Under the pieces are notes generated by a model, which worked only from the letters and a program-made list of their open reading frames with translations, ran no database searches and had not been told where the DNA came from. Position numbers and translations under genes: made by a program. DNA of 64,000 nucleotides, taken from assembly GCA_016931455.1 (NCBI GenBank), contig JAFGES010000128.1, forward strand, positions 40,216 through 104,215, read 5' to 3'. The DNA is from Desulfobacterales bacterium. Lineage in GTDB: Bacteria > Desulfobacterota > Desulfobacteria > Desulfobacterales > JAHDSC01. Of the stretch, positions 8,896-17,464 are shown piece after piece. The stretch's first letter is position 1; each line of letters opens with the position of its first letter.

Positions 8896-10763
8896 TGTGT
8901 TAAAAGTCTTTCGGCAGCGCTTATGATGGCTGCTGCATCAATACCGTATCTCGATCGTATCAGAGTCTGGGGACCATGTTCGACAAATGTATCTTTTATA
9001 CCGATACGTTCAATGAAAAACTCCGTAATTTTTTTATCACTTAAGCATTCTAAAACAGCACTGCCGAATCCTCCCTGGCGCACATTTTCTTCGACGGTTA
9101 TGATTCGAGGAATTTTTACGGCAAGTGAACATATCAAGTTGGAATCCAAAGGCTTTACAAAACGACAGTTGACCACCGTAGTCCCTATTCCCTGTTTGGA
9201 AAGCGTCAAATGCGCCGAAAGGGCTTCCGAAACGCAGCTGCCGATTGCCAAGATAAGGATATCATCTCCTTCTTTTAAAATTTCACCTTTACCAATAGAT
9301 AAAGGCTCGAATTTTTCATCGATTTTGACTCCCACAGCATTTCCCCGCGGGTATCGCAGCGCAATGGGCCCTTTATGGGAAATGGCGGTTAAAAGCATTC
9401 TGCACAGTTCGTTTTCATCCTTTGGAGCCATAACGACCATGTTGGGAAGACTTCTGAGGTAAGCGAAATCAAACAATCCATTATGTGTTACTCCGTCTTC
9501 ACCGACAATGCCTCCCCTATCAATGGCAAAAACGACTGGAAGGGATTCAATACAAACATCATGTAATATCTGATCATAGGCACGCTGCAAAAAGGTAGAA
9601 TATATGGCTACAACAGGCTTGAATCCTTCGGTTGCCATTCCGGCAGCGAATGTAACACCATGCTGTTCGGCAATTCCGACATCAAAAAAACGATCCGGAT
9701 AAGTTTCTTCAAATTTCGCAAGTCCCGTACCTTCCGGCATAGCCGCCGTAACTGCAACGATACGCGGGTTATCTTTTGCCAACCGAACCATCATATTACC
9801 GAAAATTTCAGTATAAGTTGGAATGGAGTTTTTTTTGATGGAATTGCCCGTTTTGACCTCAAACGATCCTACCCCGTGAAAATAAACCGGATTTTTCTCG
9901 GCAGGTAAATATCCTTTACCTTTTTTAGTTGTAACATGTAAAAGAACAGGCTCATTAAGCTTCTTAATATTATTTAATATATCGATGAGATGGTTCAGGT
10001 TATGACCGTTTATCGGGCCGAAATAATCGAAACCGAAGGCTTCAAAAAGCATCCCCGGTGTTATAAAGGTTTTGAATGAGTCTTCGGAACGTTTTGCAAA
10101 TTGGTAAATATCATCGCCAATTTTGGGGAGTGATTTAAGAAACTCTCCGAGTTCTTTTTTAAAGTTCTGAAGATATCTAGCGGAGAGCGTACGGCTTAAA
10201 AAACTTGATAGTGCTCCTACATTTCGGGCAATCGACATATCATTGTCGTTTAATACAACGATCAGGTCTTTATTGATATCTCCAGCTTGATTCAAACCTT
10301 CATAGGCTAACCCCGCAGTCATCGATCCATCTCCTATCACGGCGATAACTTTGGAAGATTCTTTTTTTAAACACTTGGCACAAGAAATTCCGAGACCCGC
10401 CGATATCGAAGTACTGCTGTGACCCGTTGTAAATGCGTCGTAGGGACTTTCGCTCATGCGGCTAAATCCGCAAATACCACCTATTTTACGAAGTGTATTA
10501 AATTGCTTTCTTCGCCCTGTAAGAAGTTTATGGGCATAAGACTGATGACCGACGTCCCATATAATTTTGTCATGCGGAGCATTAAAAACATAGTGTAGTG
10601 CAATCGCCAATTCAACAACCCCGAGGCTAGGTGCCAAATGACCACCGTTTTTCGATACGACTTCAACAATGATTTTTCGTATTTCTTCAGCAAGAACCGG
10701 AAGATCTGATCGCGAAAACTGCTTAAGGTCGCTTGGAGAATTAATTTTTGCCAAAAAACTCAA
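8871..10763 (-). CDS. dxs: 1-deoxy-D-xylulose-5-phosphate synthase
   Basis: A 630-residue thiamine-diphosphate enzyme of normal DXS length. It condenses pyruvate and glyceraldehyde-3-phosphate, the first step of the MEP isoprenoid pathway. Visible motifs: WDVGHQSYAHKLLTGR with the active-site His, the ThDP motif GDGSMTAGLAYEGLNQAG ending in N-D-N-D-M-S-I, the central AEQHGVTFAAGMA motif and D-R-G-G-I-V-G-E-D-G-V-T-H. It sits 38 bases after ispA, whose product is made from the resulting isoprenoid units, and overlaps tlyA. Confidence 0.95.
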   Translation of the reverse strand: MSFLAKINSPSDLKQFSRSDLPVLAEEIRKIIVEVVSKNGGHLAPSLGVVELAIALHYVFNAPHDKIIWDVGHQSYAHKLLTGRRKQFNTLRKIGGICGFSRMSESPYDAFTTGHSSTSISAGLGISCAKCLKKESSKVIAVIGDGSMTAGLAYEGLNQAGDINKDLIVVLNDNDMSIARNVGALSSFLSRTLSARYLQNFKKELGEFLKSLPKIGDDIYQFAKRSEDSFKTFITPGMLFEAFGFDYFGPINGHNLNHLIDILNNIKKLNEPVLLHVTTKKGKGYLPAEKNPVYFHGVGSFEVKTGNSIKKNSIPTYTEIFGNMMVRLAKDNPRIVAVTAAMPEGTGLAKFEETYPDRFFDVGIAEQHGVTFAAGMATEGFKPVVAIYSTFLQRAYDQILHDVCIESLPVVFAIDRGGIVGEDGVTHNGLFDFAYLRSLPNMVVMAPKDENELCRMLLTAISHKGPIALRYPRGNAVGVKIDEKFEPLSIGKGEILKEGDDILILAIGSCVSEALSAHLTLSKQGIGTTVVNCRFVKPLDSNLICSLAVKIPRIITVEENVRQGGFGSAVLECLSDKKITEFFIERIGIKDTFVEHGPQTLIRSRYGIDAAAIISAAERLLTQCRKRKKD

Positions 10764-10801
10764 GTATAGTAGGACTCCTTTTTCATTTTCCAGATGGAAA
10801 G

Positions 10802-11692
10802 TTACATTTTTCTTTCTATAATATAAGATGCAATCGCACGAAGCGGATCGGATTTATTATCAAAATAATCAAGTGCGTGCAAGGCGTTATGGATCAGTTT
10901 TTCGGCAAAGCTTTTGGATTCACCAATTCCCATTAGGGCAGGGTAGGTACTTTTTTTGCGTACGGCATCCGTGCCGGCGGCTTTACCCATGAGAGTCGGA
11001 TTTCCTACGACGTTAAGAATGTCGTCTATTACTTGAAAAGCAAGACCGATATTTTCGCCATAAATTCCGAGTTGTTCAATCTGCTTATCAGTTCCATTTC
11101 CGATGATCGCACCGGAGCATACGGATGCGTTAATCAGAGCACCGGTTTTTAAAGTATGTACCTGTTTAAGATCATCTAAACCTAGTGAGACATCCTCCGA
11201 GAGAATGTCCCGCATTTGTCCCTCAATCAACCCCTTGTAGCCGGCCGTCTGTGCAATTGTATGTGTTACCCTCAGCCATTTCAGAGCGTGATTTTTATTT
11301 TTGCAGTCGATCGAGGACAAGATCTGAAAAGCCAATGTCAGCAGGGCATCCCCGGCAAGAATTGCAGTTGCTTCATCAAAAGCAACATGACATGTCGGTT
11401 TTCCTCTACGCAGATTATCATTGTCCATTGCCGGGAGATCATCATGGATTAAAGAATACGTATGGATCATCTCAAGTGCGCAGGCCGCCGGTATAGCATC
11501 CTCCGGTTTGCCTCCTACGGCTTCGACGGCAGATAGACATAGAATTGGTCGAATGCGCTTGCCCCCGGCCATTAAAGAATATTTCATCGCCTCGATAAGC
11601 CGACCGGAATTCGATTCATTTGCCAAGGTTTTATCTAAAGCATGATTAATCTGGTCGATTTTTTTTTGAAGATATAAATTTAGCTCAAACAT
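10802..11692 (-). CDS. ispA: Farnesyl/geranylgeranyl diphosphate synthase (short-chain prenyltransferase)
   Basis: A 296-residue prenyltransferase. The first aspartate-rich motif is DDLPAMD (84-90) followed by N-D-N-L-R-R-G-K-P-T. The second is DDILN near residue 220. Both bind Mg-diphosphate. It elongates DMAPP with IPP to C15 (perhaps C20); chain length cannot be read with confidence. Operon position between xseB (35 bases upstream) and dxs is the classical arrangement. Confidence 0.93.
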   Translation of the reverse strand: MFELNLYLQKKIDQINHALDKTLANESNSGRLIEAMKYSLMAGGKRIRPILCLSAVEAVGGKPEDAIPAACALEMIHTYSLIHDDLPAMDNDNLRRGKPTCHVAFDEATAILAGDALLTLAFQILSSIDCKNKNHALKWLRVTHTIAQTAGYKGLIEGQMRDILSEDVSLGLDDLKQVHTLKTGALINASVCSGAIIGNGTDKQIEQLGIYGENIGLAFQVIDDILNVVGNPTLMGKAAGTDAVRKKSTYPALMGIGESKSFAEKLIHNALHALDYFDNKSDPLRAIASYIIERKM

Positions 11693-11727
11693 TAAGTACC
11701 CATCAAAAATTTATATTCATAATATTT

Positions 11728-11955
11728 TCAGTTTTCAGCTATAAAAGGCTTTTCAAATACATGACCGGCCTGGTCCTTCAATAAAATAGAGACCTTCTTT
11801 TCCGTTTCATCCAGTTTTTCAGCACATAATTTTGAAAGCTGGACGCCTTCTTCAAATTTTTTTATTGCTTTGTCAAGCGGCAAGTCTCCACATTCAAGTT
11901 CTTGAACAATTTCCTCAAGCTGTTTCATTGCCTGTTCAAAAGTTTTTTTCGCCAT
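11728..11955 (-). CDS. xseB: Exodeoxyribonuclease VII small subunit
   Basis: A 75-residue protein with the typical XseB layout: F-E-Q-A-M-K-Q-L-E-E-I-V-Q-E-L-E, then G-D-L-P-L-D-K-A-I-K-K-F-E-E-G, then the coiled second helix. It binds XseA to form the ssDNA exonuclease. Its start overlaps the end of xseA by 20 bases, consistent with coupled translation. Confidence 0.93.
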   Translation of the reverse strand: MAKKTFEQAMKQLEEIVQELECGDLPLDKAIKKFEEGVQLSKLCAEKLDETEKKVSILLKDQAGHVFEKPFIAEN

Positions 11956-13303
11956 TATCTGATTTCCCTTCTACACGGCATATTAAAGTACCCTTTGCGA
12001 GCAGGACTTCAAGCTTCTGATCGATCCGGACTGAGGTGAAATCTTTGACGACTTTTGCACCCGGAAGGGTCCGTGTGATGCTATAGCCTCGAGATAAAAC
12101 TGCAGTAGGGTTTAACGCATCAAGCCTTCCGGTTTGATCTTTCAGCATGGATCGCTTTTTTAATAAATATAACTTTAACATATTGACCATGTTATCATTT
12201 TTTTGCTTTAATTTTTCATGGGTATTTTTTATTCGCATTAAAGGATTATTCGTATTAAGACTTTCGATTCGCCATTCAAGACGTTCGCGGCTTTGTCGAA
12301 TAGTCTTGATAAACATCCTGATAAGGCGAAAAGTCAAATCGTCTATTCTAAGCCTTAAATCCTGTACTTTTTTTTGGGGATCAATAAGCCGTTTTGAGGT
12401 ATCCTTGAGAACATTTCTTAAGTATTCAATATATCTATATAAATTAGCTTTTAATGTCCTTGAAGTTTCTTCACATCGCTTCACAAGCTCGGTTTTTAAA
12501 GGAACCACAAGTTCTGCAGCCGCAGAGGGCGTAGGGGCGCGAAGGTCGGCAACAAAATCGGCAATCGTAAAATCGGTTTCATGTCCGACAGCAGAGACGA
12601 TGGGAATTTTCGACATAAAAATCGCTCTAGCGACTTTTTCCGAATTAAATGCATAGAGATCTTCTAAAGAACCTCCACCTCTAGCCAAAACTGCAACATC
12701 TGAATTTTCACGAACATTTAATAGTTCAATTGCAGATGCGATTTCCTGTTCGGCTCCGTCTCCTTGGACTTTTACCGGTATAATTTCAAGATGAATATTC
12801 GGAAAGCGCCTGTTAATGATATTTAAGATATCGTGGACCACCGCACCGGTGGGTGATGTGATAATACTGATTTTATGGGGAAGAAAAGGTAAGGGTTGCT
12901 TGTATTTTTCATCAAACAAGCCTTCGGCGGCAAGATTGGCTTTCAGTTGTTCAAATGCGACCTGTAAAGCGCCCACCCCTTTGGGTTCCAGGTATTCAAA
13001 AATGATTTGATAGGAGCCACGCGGCGCGTATACGCTGATTCTTCCCAAGCCGGTTACGCTCATTCCATCGTTTGGGACAAATTTTAGATTCCGATTCTGA
13101 TTACGAAACATGACCGCATTTAACTGGGCGGTCTCATCTTTCAACGTAAAATAATAATGCCCGGAAACCGGTTTGCTAAAGTTCGAAATTTCTCCCGTAA
13201 TCCAAACAAAAGGAAATTTTTCTTCAAGTAAGTCCTTAATAACACCGGTTAACTCTGAGACGCTGAAAATTCGATGCTGCAGGGTGTTGAAATTTGATTT
13301 CAC
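11936..13303 (-). CDS. xseA: Exodeoxyribonuclease VII large subunit
   Basis: A 455-residue protein. Residues about 10-100 are the OB-fold (F-S-V-S-E-L-T-G, W-I-T-G-E-I-S-N-F). The catalytic region follows, with ITSPTGAVVHDI, ARGGGSLEDLYAFN, SAVGHETDFTIADFVADLRAPTPSAAAE seen in consecutive stretches. A long coiled coil (about 270-400) holds XseB subunits. Together with XseB it degrades single-stranded DNA from both ends. First gene of the xseA-xseB-ispA-dxs-tlyA run. Confidence 0.95.
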   Translation of the reverse strand: MKSNFNTLQHRIFSVSELTGVIKDLLEEKFPFVWITGEISNFSKPVSGHYYFTLKDETAQLNAVMFRNQNRNLKFVPNDGMSVTGLGRISVYAPRGSYQIIFEYLEPKGVGALQVAFEQLKANLAAEGLFDEKYKQPLPFLPHKISIITSPTGAVVHDILNIINRRFPNIHLEIIPVKVQGDGAEQEIASAIELLNVRENSDVAVLARGGGSLEDLYAFNSEKVARAIFMSKIPIVSAVGHETDFTIADFVADLRAPTPSAAAELVVPLKTELVKRCEETSRTLKANLYRYIEYLRNVLKDTSKRLIDPQKKVQDLRLRIDDLTFRLIRMFIKTIRQSRERLEWRIESLNTNNPLMRIKNTHEKLKQKNDNMVNMLKLYLLKKRSMLKDQTGRLDALNPTAVLSRGYSITRTLPGAKVVKDFTSVRIDQKLEVLLAKGTLICRVEGKSDNGEKNF

Positions 13304-13496
13304 AAATTTTAATCTTAAATTTTTTTAAAATAATGGTCGAACAAATAATTTTTAAAATTTAAACTAACACAGTTAAAAATCTCATTCAATCCTTTTTGAT
13401 AAGGGATGCATTATACCCTCTTTTGGTTTTTATTATAATGTCTGATAATATATATTATGTCAACTTTAATTAAAACTGGATATGTTCCGATACTTA

Positions 13497-13706
13497 TTAT
13501 GAAATCTGATTCAGACAAGCGGCCAAAATTTTATTTTTTTTATGGACGGGTAAATTCTTATCAATAATGAAAAATTTTTTGCCTTTTATTTTACAAAATC
13601 CGCTCTTCACTTTTATATCGGCCCTGCGCAGATTTTGTTCCAATATCGTAATGTCGAGTTTTTCTGCAAGCGTTTTAAGATTTTGATATATTTGTTCCGT
13701 TTTCAT
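13497..13706 (-). CDS. Small conserved-looking hypothetical protein
   Basis: A 69-residue basic protein, not recognised. It reads as a helical start (E-Q-I-Y-Q-N-L-K-T-L-A-E-K-L-D-I), then a beta-like segment with C-K-I-K-G-K-K-F-F-I-I-D-K, then a final helix with H-K-K-N-K-I-L-A-A-C-L. It has no signal peptide or membrane segment. It sits between xseA and the divergent BI-1 gene, 69 bases from the latter. Its protein-like composition in a very AT-rich gap supports a real gene, but no function can be given. Confidence 0.5.
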   Translation of the reverse strand: MKTEQIYQNLKTLAEKLDITILEQNLRRADIKVKSGFCKIKGKKFFIIDKNLPVHKKNKILAACLNQIS

Positions 13707-13716
13707 TGCTTATATC

Positions 13717-13744
13717 TTGAAATAATTAAAAATGGTGTTATAGT
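13717..13744 (+). promoter_or_regulatory. Probable promoter of the BI-1 gene
   Basis: TTGAAA at 13717-13722 and TATAGT at 13739-13744, 16-base spacing, 31 bases before the ATG at 13776. A good SD (AGGAGG) follows at about 13764-13769. Confidence 0.5.
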
Positions 13745-13775
13745 TTCTCAACAAATAAAACTTTAGGAGGTTATA

Positions 13776-14477
13776 ATGCAATCTGTTCCATTAAAAAGAA
13801 CTCAAACTCAAGTTGTCGTTAACGAATTTATTCGCAGCGTCTATAATTGGATGGCGATCGGCCTAGCGCTAACGGGTTTTGTCGCTTTTTATACGGCTAC
13901 CAGCGCTACCCTGCAAAACTTAATATTCGGCAATCAACTCGTATTTTTTAGCCTCATCATCGGCGAGCTGGCGCTTGTTTTTACTATAAGTGCAAGAGTT
14001 CATAAAATGCAGGCTTCCACGGCAACGTTACTATTTGTCATTTATGCCGCCTTAAACGGCGCAACCCTTTCTTCAATTTTTCTGATATATACAAGCGCAT
14101 CCATTACATCAACATTTTTTGTCTGCGCGGCCACCTTTGTTGTCTGCAGCCTATACGGCATGACTACCCATCGTGATTTGACTTCTCTCGGCGGATTTAT
14201 GATCATGGGGCTTATTGGAATTATCATCGCATCGCTTGTCAATATTTTCATACGCAGTTCGGCAATGAGCATGATTATCAGCTATATCGGCGTCCTGGTG
14301 TTTGTGGGATTGACCGCCTATGACACTCAAAAACTCAAAGCCATGGCACTTACCCAGCCGGCCGGCTTAGAGGCAGGTATTATCCGGAAAGGCGCAATCT
14401 TGGGAGCTCTTTCACTCTATTTGGATTTTATAAACCTTTTTCTGATGTTACTCAGAATTTTAGGCAATAGAGAATAA
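13776..14477 (+). CDS. Bax inhibitor-1 / YccA family membrane protein
   Basis: A 233-residue protein with about seven hydrophobic helices, beginning W-M-A-I-G-L-A-L-T-G and ending with the family's acidic-basic tail. The signature region L-S-L-Y-L-D-F-I-N-L-F-L-M-L-L-R-I-L-G near the C-terminus is characteristic, as is the D-T-Q-K-L-K segment (YDTQKLK). BI-1 homologues such as BsYetJ are pH-sensitive calcium-leak channels; E. coli YccA modulates FtsH. The gene is monocistronic, with its own promoter and a strong terminator. Confidence 0.9.
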   Translation: MQSVPLKRTQTQVVVNEFIRSVYNWMAIGLALTGFVAFYTATSATLQNLIFGNQLVFFSLIIGELALVFTISARVHKMQASTATLLFVIYAALNGATLSSIFLIYTSASITSTFFVCAATFVVCSLYGMTTHRDLTSLGGFMIMGLIGIIIASLVNIFIRSSAMSMIISYIGVLVFVGLTAYDTQKLKAMALTQPAGLEAGIIRKGAILGALSLYLDFINLFLMLLRILGNRE

Positions 14478-14503
14478 TTGAATCCGTTTTAGACTTCTCA
14501 ATG

Positions 14504-14544
14504 GTTTCGCCGGGATAAAGATAAATTCCGGCGAAACTTTTTTT
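14504..14544 (+). terminator. Rho-independent terminator of the BI-1 gene
   Basis: A 10-bp stem (GTTTCGCCGG at 14504-14513, CCGGCGAAAC at 14528-14537) is followed by seven T (14538-14544). It overlaps the stop of the opposite-strand helix-hairpin-helix gene and probably separates the converging units. Confidence 0.85.
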
Positions 14545-15112
14545 ACTGCGTACAAATATAGTAACGGATGGCATGATAAGTTGCCCGGCCGATTCCGTCG
14601 ACCCTTTTTATATCCTCTATACTTTCAAAAAGGGAATTTTTCTCTCGATATTCCACAATTTTTACGGCAAGAACCGGTCCGATATTCGGAAGCCTGACCA
14701 GTTCAGTCAATTTAGCCGCGTTAATATTGATCGAATTCTGCAGTCCATTCTTCATGATTTTTGATATGAATCGATCATAGTGGGCTTGAAGATGTTTTTC
14801 AGCTTGTTTTTTATTTTCCGGATCTAAAAATATCTCTTTTTCAAAACAGCCGATTTCGTATATTAATTGTTCCTCATCCAATTGAGCATTTACATCATGA
14901 TGAGGGCAATGCCTTATTTTATTTCCACTTTCACTTACCTCTATAAAGGCGAAACTTTCATCAGGAAGTAGGCGAATTTTCAGATCAGACCACCCTTGAG
15001 CGCCGGCGTTTTGGTGATTCCAAGAGAATAAGGTCAATATAAAAAAGAATAGTGTTTGCCGAAAGTGCAGTCTTTTCATAAATTTTCTCCGAATTTTATA
15101 ACAATTCTTCAT
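14543..15112 (-). CDS. Secreted helix-hairpin-helix (ComEA-type) protein
   Basis: A 189-residue protein. Residues about 12-38 form a signal peptide (basic start, then F-F-F-I-L-T-L-F-S-W, cleavage probably after N-A-G-A). The middle (40-115) is unassigned and has two cysteines near HCPHHD and EIGCFEKE. The C-terminal 65 residues are a ComEA-like double helix-hairpin-helix: I-N-A-A-K-L-T-E-L-V-R-L-P-N-I-G-P-V-L-A and then V-D-G-I-G-R-A-T. Such modules bind DNA without sequence specificity, here outside the cytoplasm. It overlaps the preceding glycosyltransferase gene by 4 bases. A second ComEA-like gene lies at 54077. Confidence 0.75.
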   Translation of the reverse strand: MKNCYKIRRKFMKRLHFRQTLFFFILTLFSWNHQNAGAQGWSDLKIRLLPDESFAFIEVSESGNKIRHCPHHDVNAQLDEEQLIYEIGCFEKEIFLDPENKKQAEKHLQAHYDRFISKIMKNGLQNSININAAKLTELVRLPNIGPVLAVKIVEYREKNSLFESIEDIKRVDGIGRATYHAIRYYICTQ

Positions 15113-16254
15113 ATAATAATTTCATCATTACTTGTTTGAATTTTTTCATAAAGCTTTAGCGTCCGATTAATCATAGTCTTTTTTGAAAAAAAATTATTCG
15201 CACGAATTTGACCGGCTTTACCATAAGACGACTTTACATCCGGATTGTGCATTAAAAATTGAATTGCTTTTGAAAGTGACAGACTGCAATTAGGCTTCAC
15301 AATCAATCCCGTCTTTTTGTGTTGATTGATAAAAGAGGTTCCCGTCCCTATTTCAGTTGTAATTATGGGTTTCCCACATGCCATCGCCTCCAGTAAAACA
15401 ATACCGAAAGCTTCACTTCTGTATATGGAAGGCAAAACCAATACATCACACGCATGAAGATGTTTGATCTTCTCGGTATCGGAAACCTCGCCTAAAAACC
15501 GTACATTTTTATTAACCTGAAATTCAGAGACGCTGCGTCGCAAATGTTTTTCCATCGGTCCGGTGCCGATCAACAACAGTCTTGCCTCCTCTAAGTCTTT
15601 CATGGCTTTAATTAAAACATGCACGCCTTTATAATAACGAAATTTACCGATAAAAAGGATAATAAACGGCTTACCACGTTTGGTTCCGGCGAATTCTACG
15701 GGTAAATTGACGCAGGTATTTGAATTATATTCCGCCAAATCAATTCCCAATGGAATAACTTCACATTTAGCTTTAAATTTCGATAATATTTTCGAACTAC
15801 AAATATAGTGTGGAGATGTGGATATTATTTTATCCGCTTTTATCAAAAAATTATTCATAAAAGGATAATAAAATTTTTCCAAAACCGTCTGCCTGACAAT
15901 ATCGCTGTGATAAGTTACCACTGTTTTCTTCTTAAGCCCCGAAAACAGAAATGACAACTCTCCCGTTGGATTTGGAAAGTGAAAATGGAGAAGATCGGCG
16001 TTTTGCCCCAACTTTCTTAACCAGTACGGAAAATTCGGATTTAAGGGTGCGGATGAAACCCTGCCCAATTCAGGCACCTTAATAACAGGAATGTCGTTTA
16101 TCATGGCTTTTTCCAAGTTGGGTCGGATGTTTGAAATCAGAATTTTTACCTGTATCCCCTTTTCTTTCAGCCCATTTGCCAAAATATTGATGTGCCCCTC
16201 GATGCCTCCTTTGACCGGTGGATCATAATCTTTATAGATATGCAAGACATTCAT
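15109..16254 (-). CDS. Glycosyltransferase family 4 (GT-B fold)
   Basis: A 381-residue protein. The N-terminal part has the acceptor-domain G-G-I-E-G-H-I loop after a D-Y-D-P-P motif. The C-terminal donor domain shows I-G-K-F-R-Y-Y-K-G-V, then L-L-I-G-T-G-P, and the E-x7-E motif in SEAFGIVLLEAMACGKPII. It should transfer a sugar from a nucleotide donor to a glycan or lipid acceptor at the inner membrane; the sugar cannot be read from sequence. It is translationally coupled to the helix-hairpin-helix gene (4-base overlap). The S-layer export operon begins in the opposite direction 264 bases away. Confidence 0.88.
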   Translation of the reverse strand: MNVLHIYKDYDPPVKGGIEGHINILANGLKEKGIQVKILISNIRPNLEKAMINDIPVIKVPELGRVSSAPLNPNFPYWLRKLGQNADLLHFHFPNPTGELSFLFSGLKKKTVVTYHSDIVRQTVLEKFYYPFMNNFLIKADKIISTSPHYICSSKILSKFKAKCEVIPLGIDLAEYNSNTCVNLPVEFAGTKRGKPFIILFIGKFRYYKGVHVLIKAMKDLEEARLLLIGTGPMEKHLRRSVSEFQVNKNVRFLGEVSDTEKIKHLHACDVLVLPSIYRSEAFGIVLLEAMACGKPIITTEIGTGTSFINQHKKTGLIVKPNCSLSLSKAIQFLMHNPDVKSSYGKAGQIRANNFFSKKTMINRTLKLYEKIQTSNDEIII

Positions 16255-16384
16255 GTTGATATCAGGTAGTATAAAATATATTGTGCAAAATTTAAAATCG
16301 AAGAAAAATCGGCTTGAACATAAAATTTTAATATATCGAAAGGAGTTGATATTTTCAAGGAGATTTAAAAACCACTCAACAAGC

Positions 16385-16411
16385 TTGACACTACCGTTAC
16401 AACCCTATAAA
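16385..16411 (+). promoter_or_regulatory. Candidate promoter of the SapC / type I secretion operon
   Basis: TTGACA (16385-16390) and TATAAA (16406-16411), with 15-base spacing, slightly short. It lies about 108 bases before the sapC ATG, inside the 264-base divergent gap. A good SD (GAGAGG) precedes the ATG. Confidence 0.4.
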
Positions 16412-16518
16412 ACAATTTTCATCAAAGCTGCCAGAAAACAAATGCAGCCGCATCTATACTTACTTAAACTTAAACTTTGAGCATCGATAAATAATCATTA
16501 ATCAACAGAGAGGAACAA

Positions 16519-17208
16519 ATGTTTAAAAAAATTGAAGCCCTAAGCAGCGTTACCCACCAAAATCTCAGATTAACTCGAATCAATTCATTTGATTTTGCAA
16601 AAACGGTTTTAAACGCTCCATTAAGCGCGTCGGAATTTTCCACGGCATCACGCTACTATCCCATTGTCTTTCCCGACAAAGGCGCATCCCCGATGGTGCT
16701 CTTTGCCTTAAATCAAAAGACAAACTTTTATGTAAATGATGACGGAACTTGGAAGATTCCTTATGTGCCGGCACATATCAGGCGTTATCCCTTCATTCTG
16801 GCCGACTCCGGCAAGATTGAAGCAAAAAAAAACTTTGTTGTCTGTATCGACGTCGAGGCCCCCCACTTTGCCGCCGGCCAGGGAGATCCTTTATTCACTG
16901 CAGATGGTGCTCCAGCCGATATCACACAAAATGCCATTGAGTTCCTGAAAAAGTTTCATCAAGAGCTGATAGCCACCCAAACGCTATGCAGCGAACTGGA
17001 AGCCCATAAGGTGCTGGCTGAAAAGAATATTACTATTAAAAAAAACGGGAAAAAATCCGTAATTTCCGGGTTTAGATGCATTGACATGGAAAAGCTGAAC
17101 AAACTTAAAGATGCCGTGCTTGCCAAATGGGTGCGTAACGGGCTGATCAGCCTGATTAACATCCATCTGCAATCCCTTGCCAATTTAAAAGCTATAGTTG
17201 GACCTTGA
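16519..17208 (+). CDS. sapC: SapC family protein
   Basis: A 229-residue protein matching the SapC family: A-S-R-Y-Y-P-I-V-F, then the W-K-I-P-Y-V-P-A-H-I-R-R-Y-P-F block, and the C-terminal F-R-C-I-D-M-E-K-L-N-K-L segment. The family is named after sapC of the Campylobacter fetus S-layer locus (sapCDEF), where sapDEF encode type I secretion of S-layer proteins. It has no signal peptide and its biochemical role is unknown. Here it heads an operon of three ABC exporters and one HlyD adaptor, the same association. The next gene begins 64 bases downstream. Confidence 0.85.
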   Translation: MFKKIEALSSVTHQNLRLTRINSFDFAKTVLNAPLSASEFSTASRYYPIVFPDKGASPMVLFALNQKTNFYVNDDGTWKIPYVPAHIRRYPFILADSGKIEAKKNFVVCIDVEAPHFAAGQGDPLFTADGAPADITQNAIEFLKKFHQELIATQTLCSELEAHKVLAEKNITIKKNGKKSVISGFRCIDMEKLNKLKDAVLAKWVRNGLISLINIHLQSLANLKAIVGP

Positions 17209-17272
17209 CCTTAGCTGGAAATATCAATATTATGAATGGGTTTGAATTAATTGATAAAAAAAGGTTTGTCTG

Positions 17273-17464
17273 ATGTTAAGTCCCGGCATTTTAATAGCGA
17301 TCGATGTAACACTGTTGTATCTGATCATGGCGCCTTTGGTTTTATATGCGCTGTATGTGGTATTTGATTCTCTGGGTCGGAGAAAAAATGGAAATTTAAA
17401 ACCAACGGGCAACATTGCCGGAAAAGATCCTGCCCTGTGGTCTGATGAAGATATCCTTTTATGA
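17273..17464 (+). CDS. Small single-pass membrane protein before the exporters
   Basis: A 63-residue protein, not recognised. Residues about 5-30 (I-L-I-A-I-D-V-T-L-L-Y-L-I-M-A-P-L-V-L-Y-A-L) form one membrane helix. The remainder is a short soluble tail ending W-S-D-E-D-I-L-L. Its TGA overlaps the ATG of the first exporter (ATGA, 17461-17464), strong evidence that it is translated. It could be an accessory subunit of the secretion machine; no homologue comes to mind. Confidence 0.6.
   Translation: MLSPGILIAIDVTLLYLIMAPLVLYALYVVFDSLGRRKNGNLKPTGNIAGKDPALWSDEDILL

Noticed and set aside
11936..13303. xseA C-terminal end as a separate gene
   Set aside because: The frame is continuous and the coiled-coil region is normal for XseA.
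16253..16480. 75-codon plus-strand frame before sapC
   Set aside because: Low-complexity basic composition, starts at the edge of the opposite glycosyltransferase gene, contains the likely sapC promoter and has no SD.
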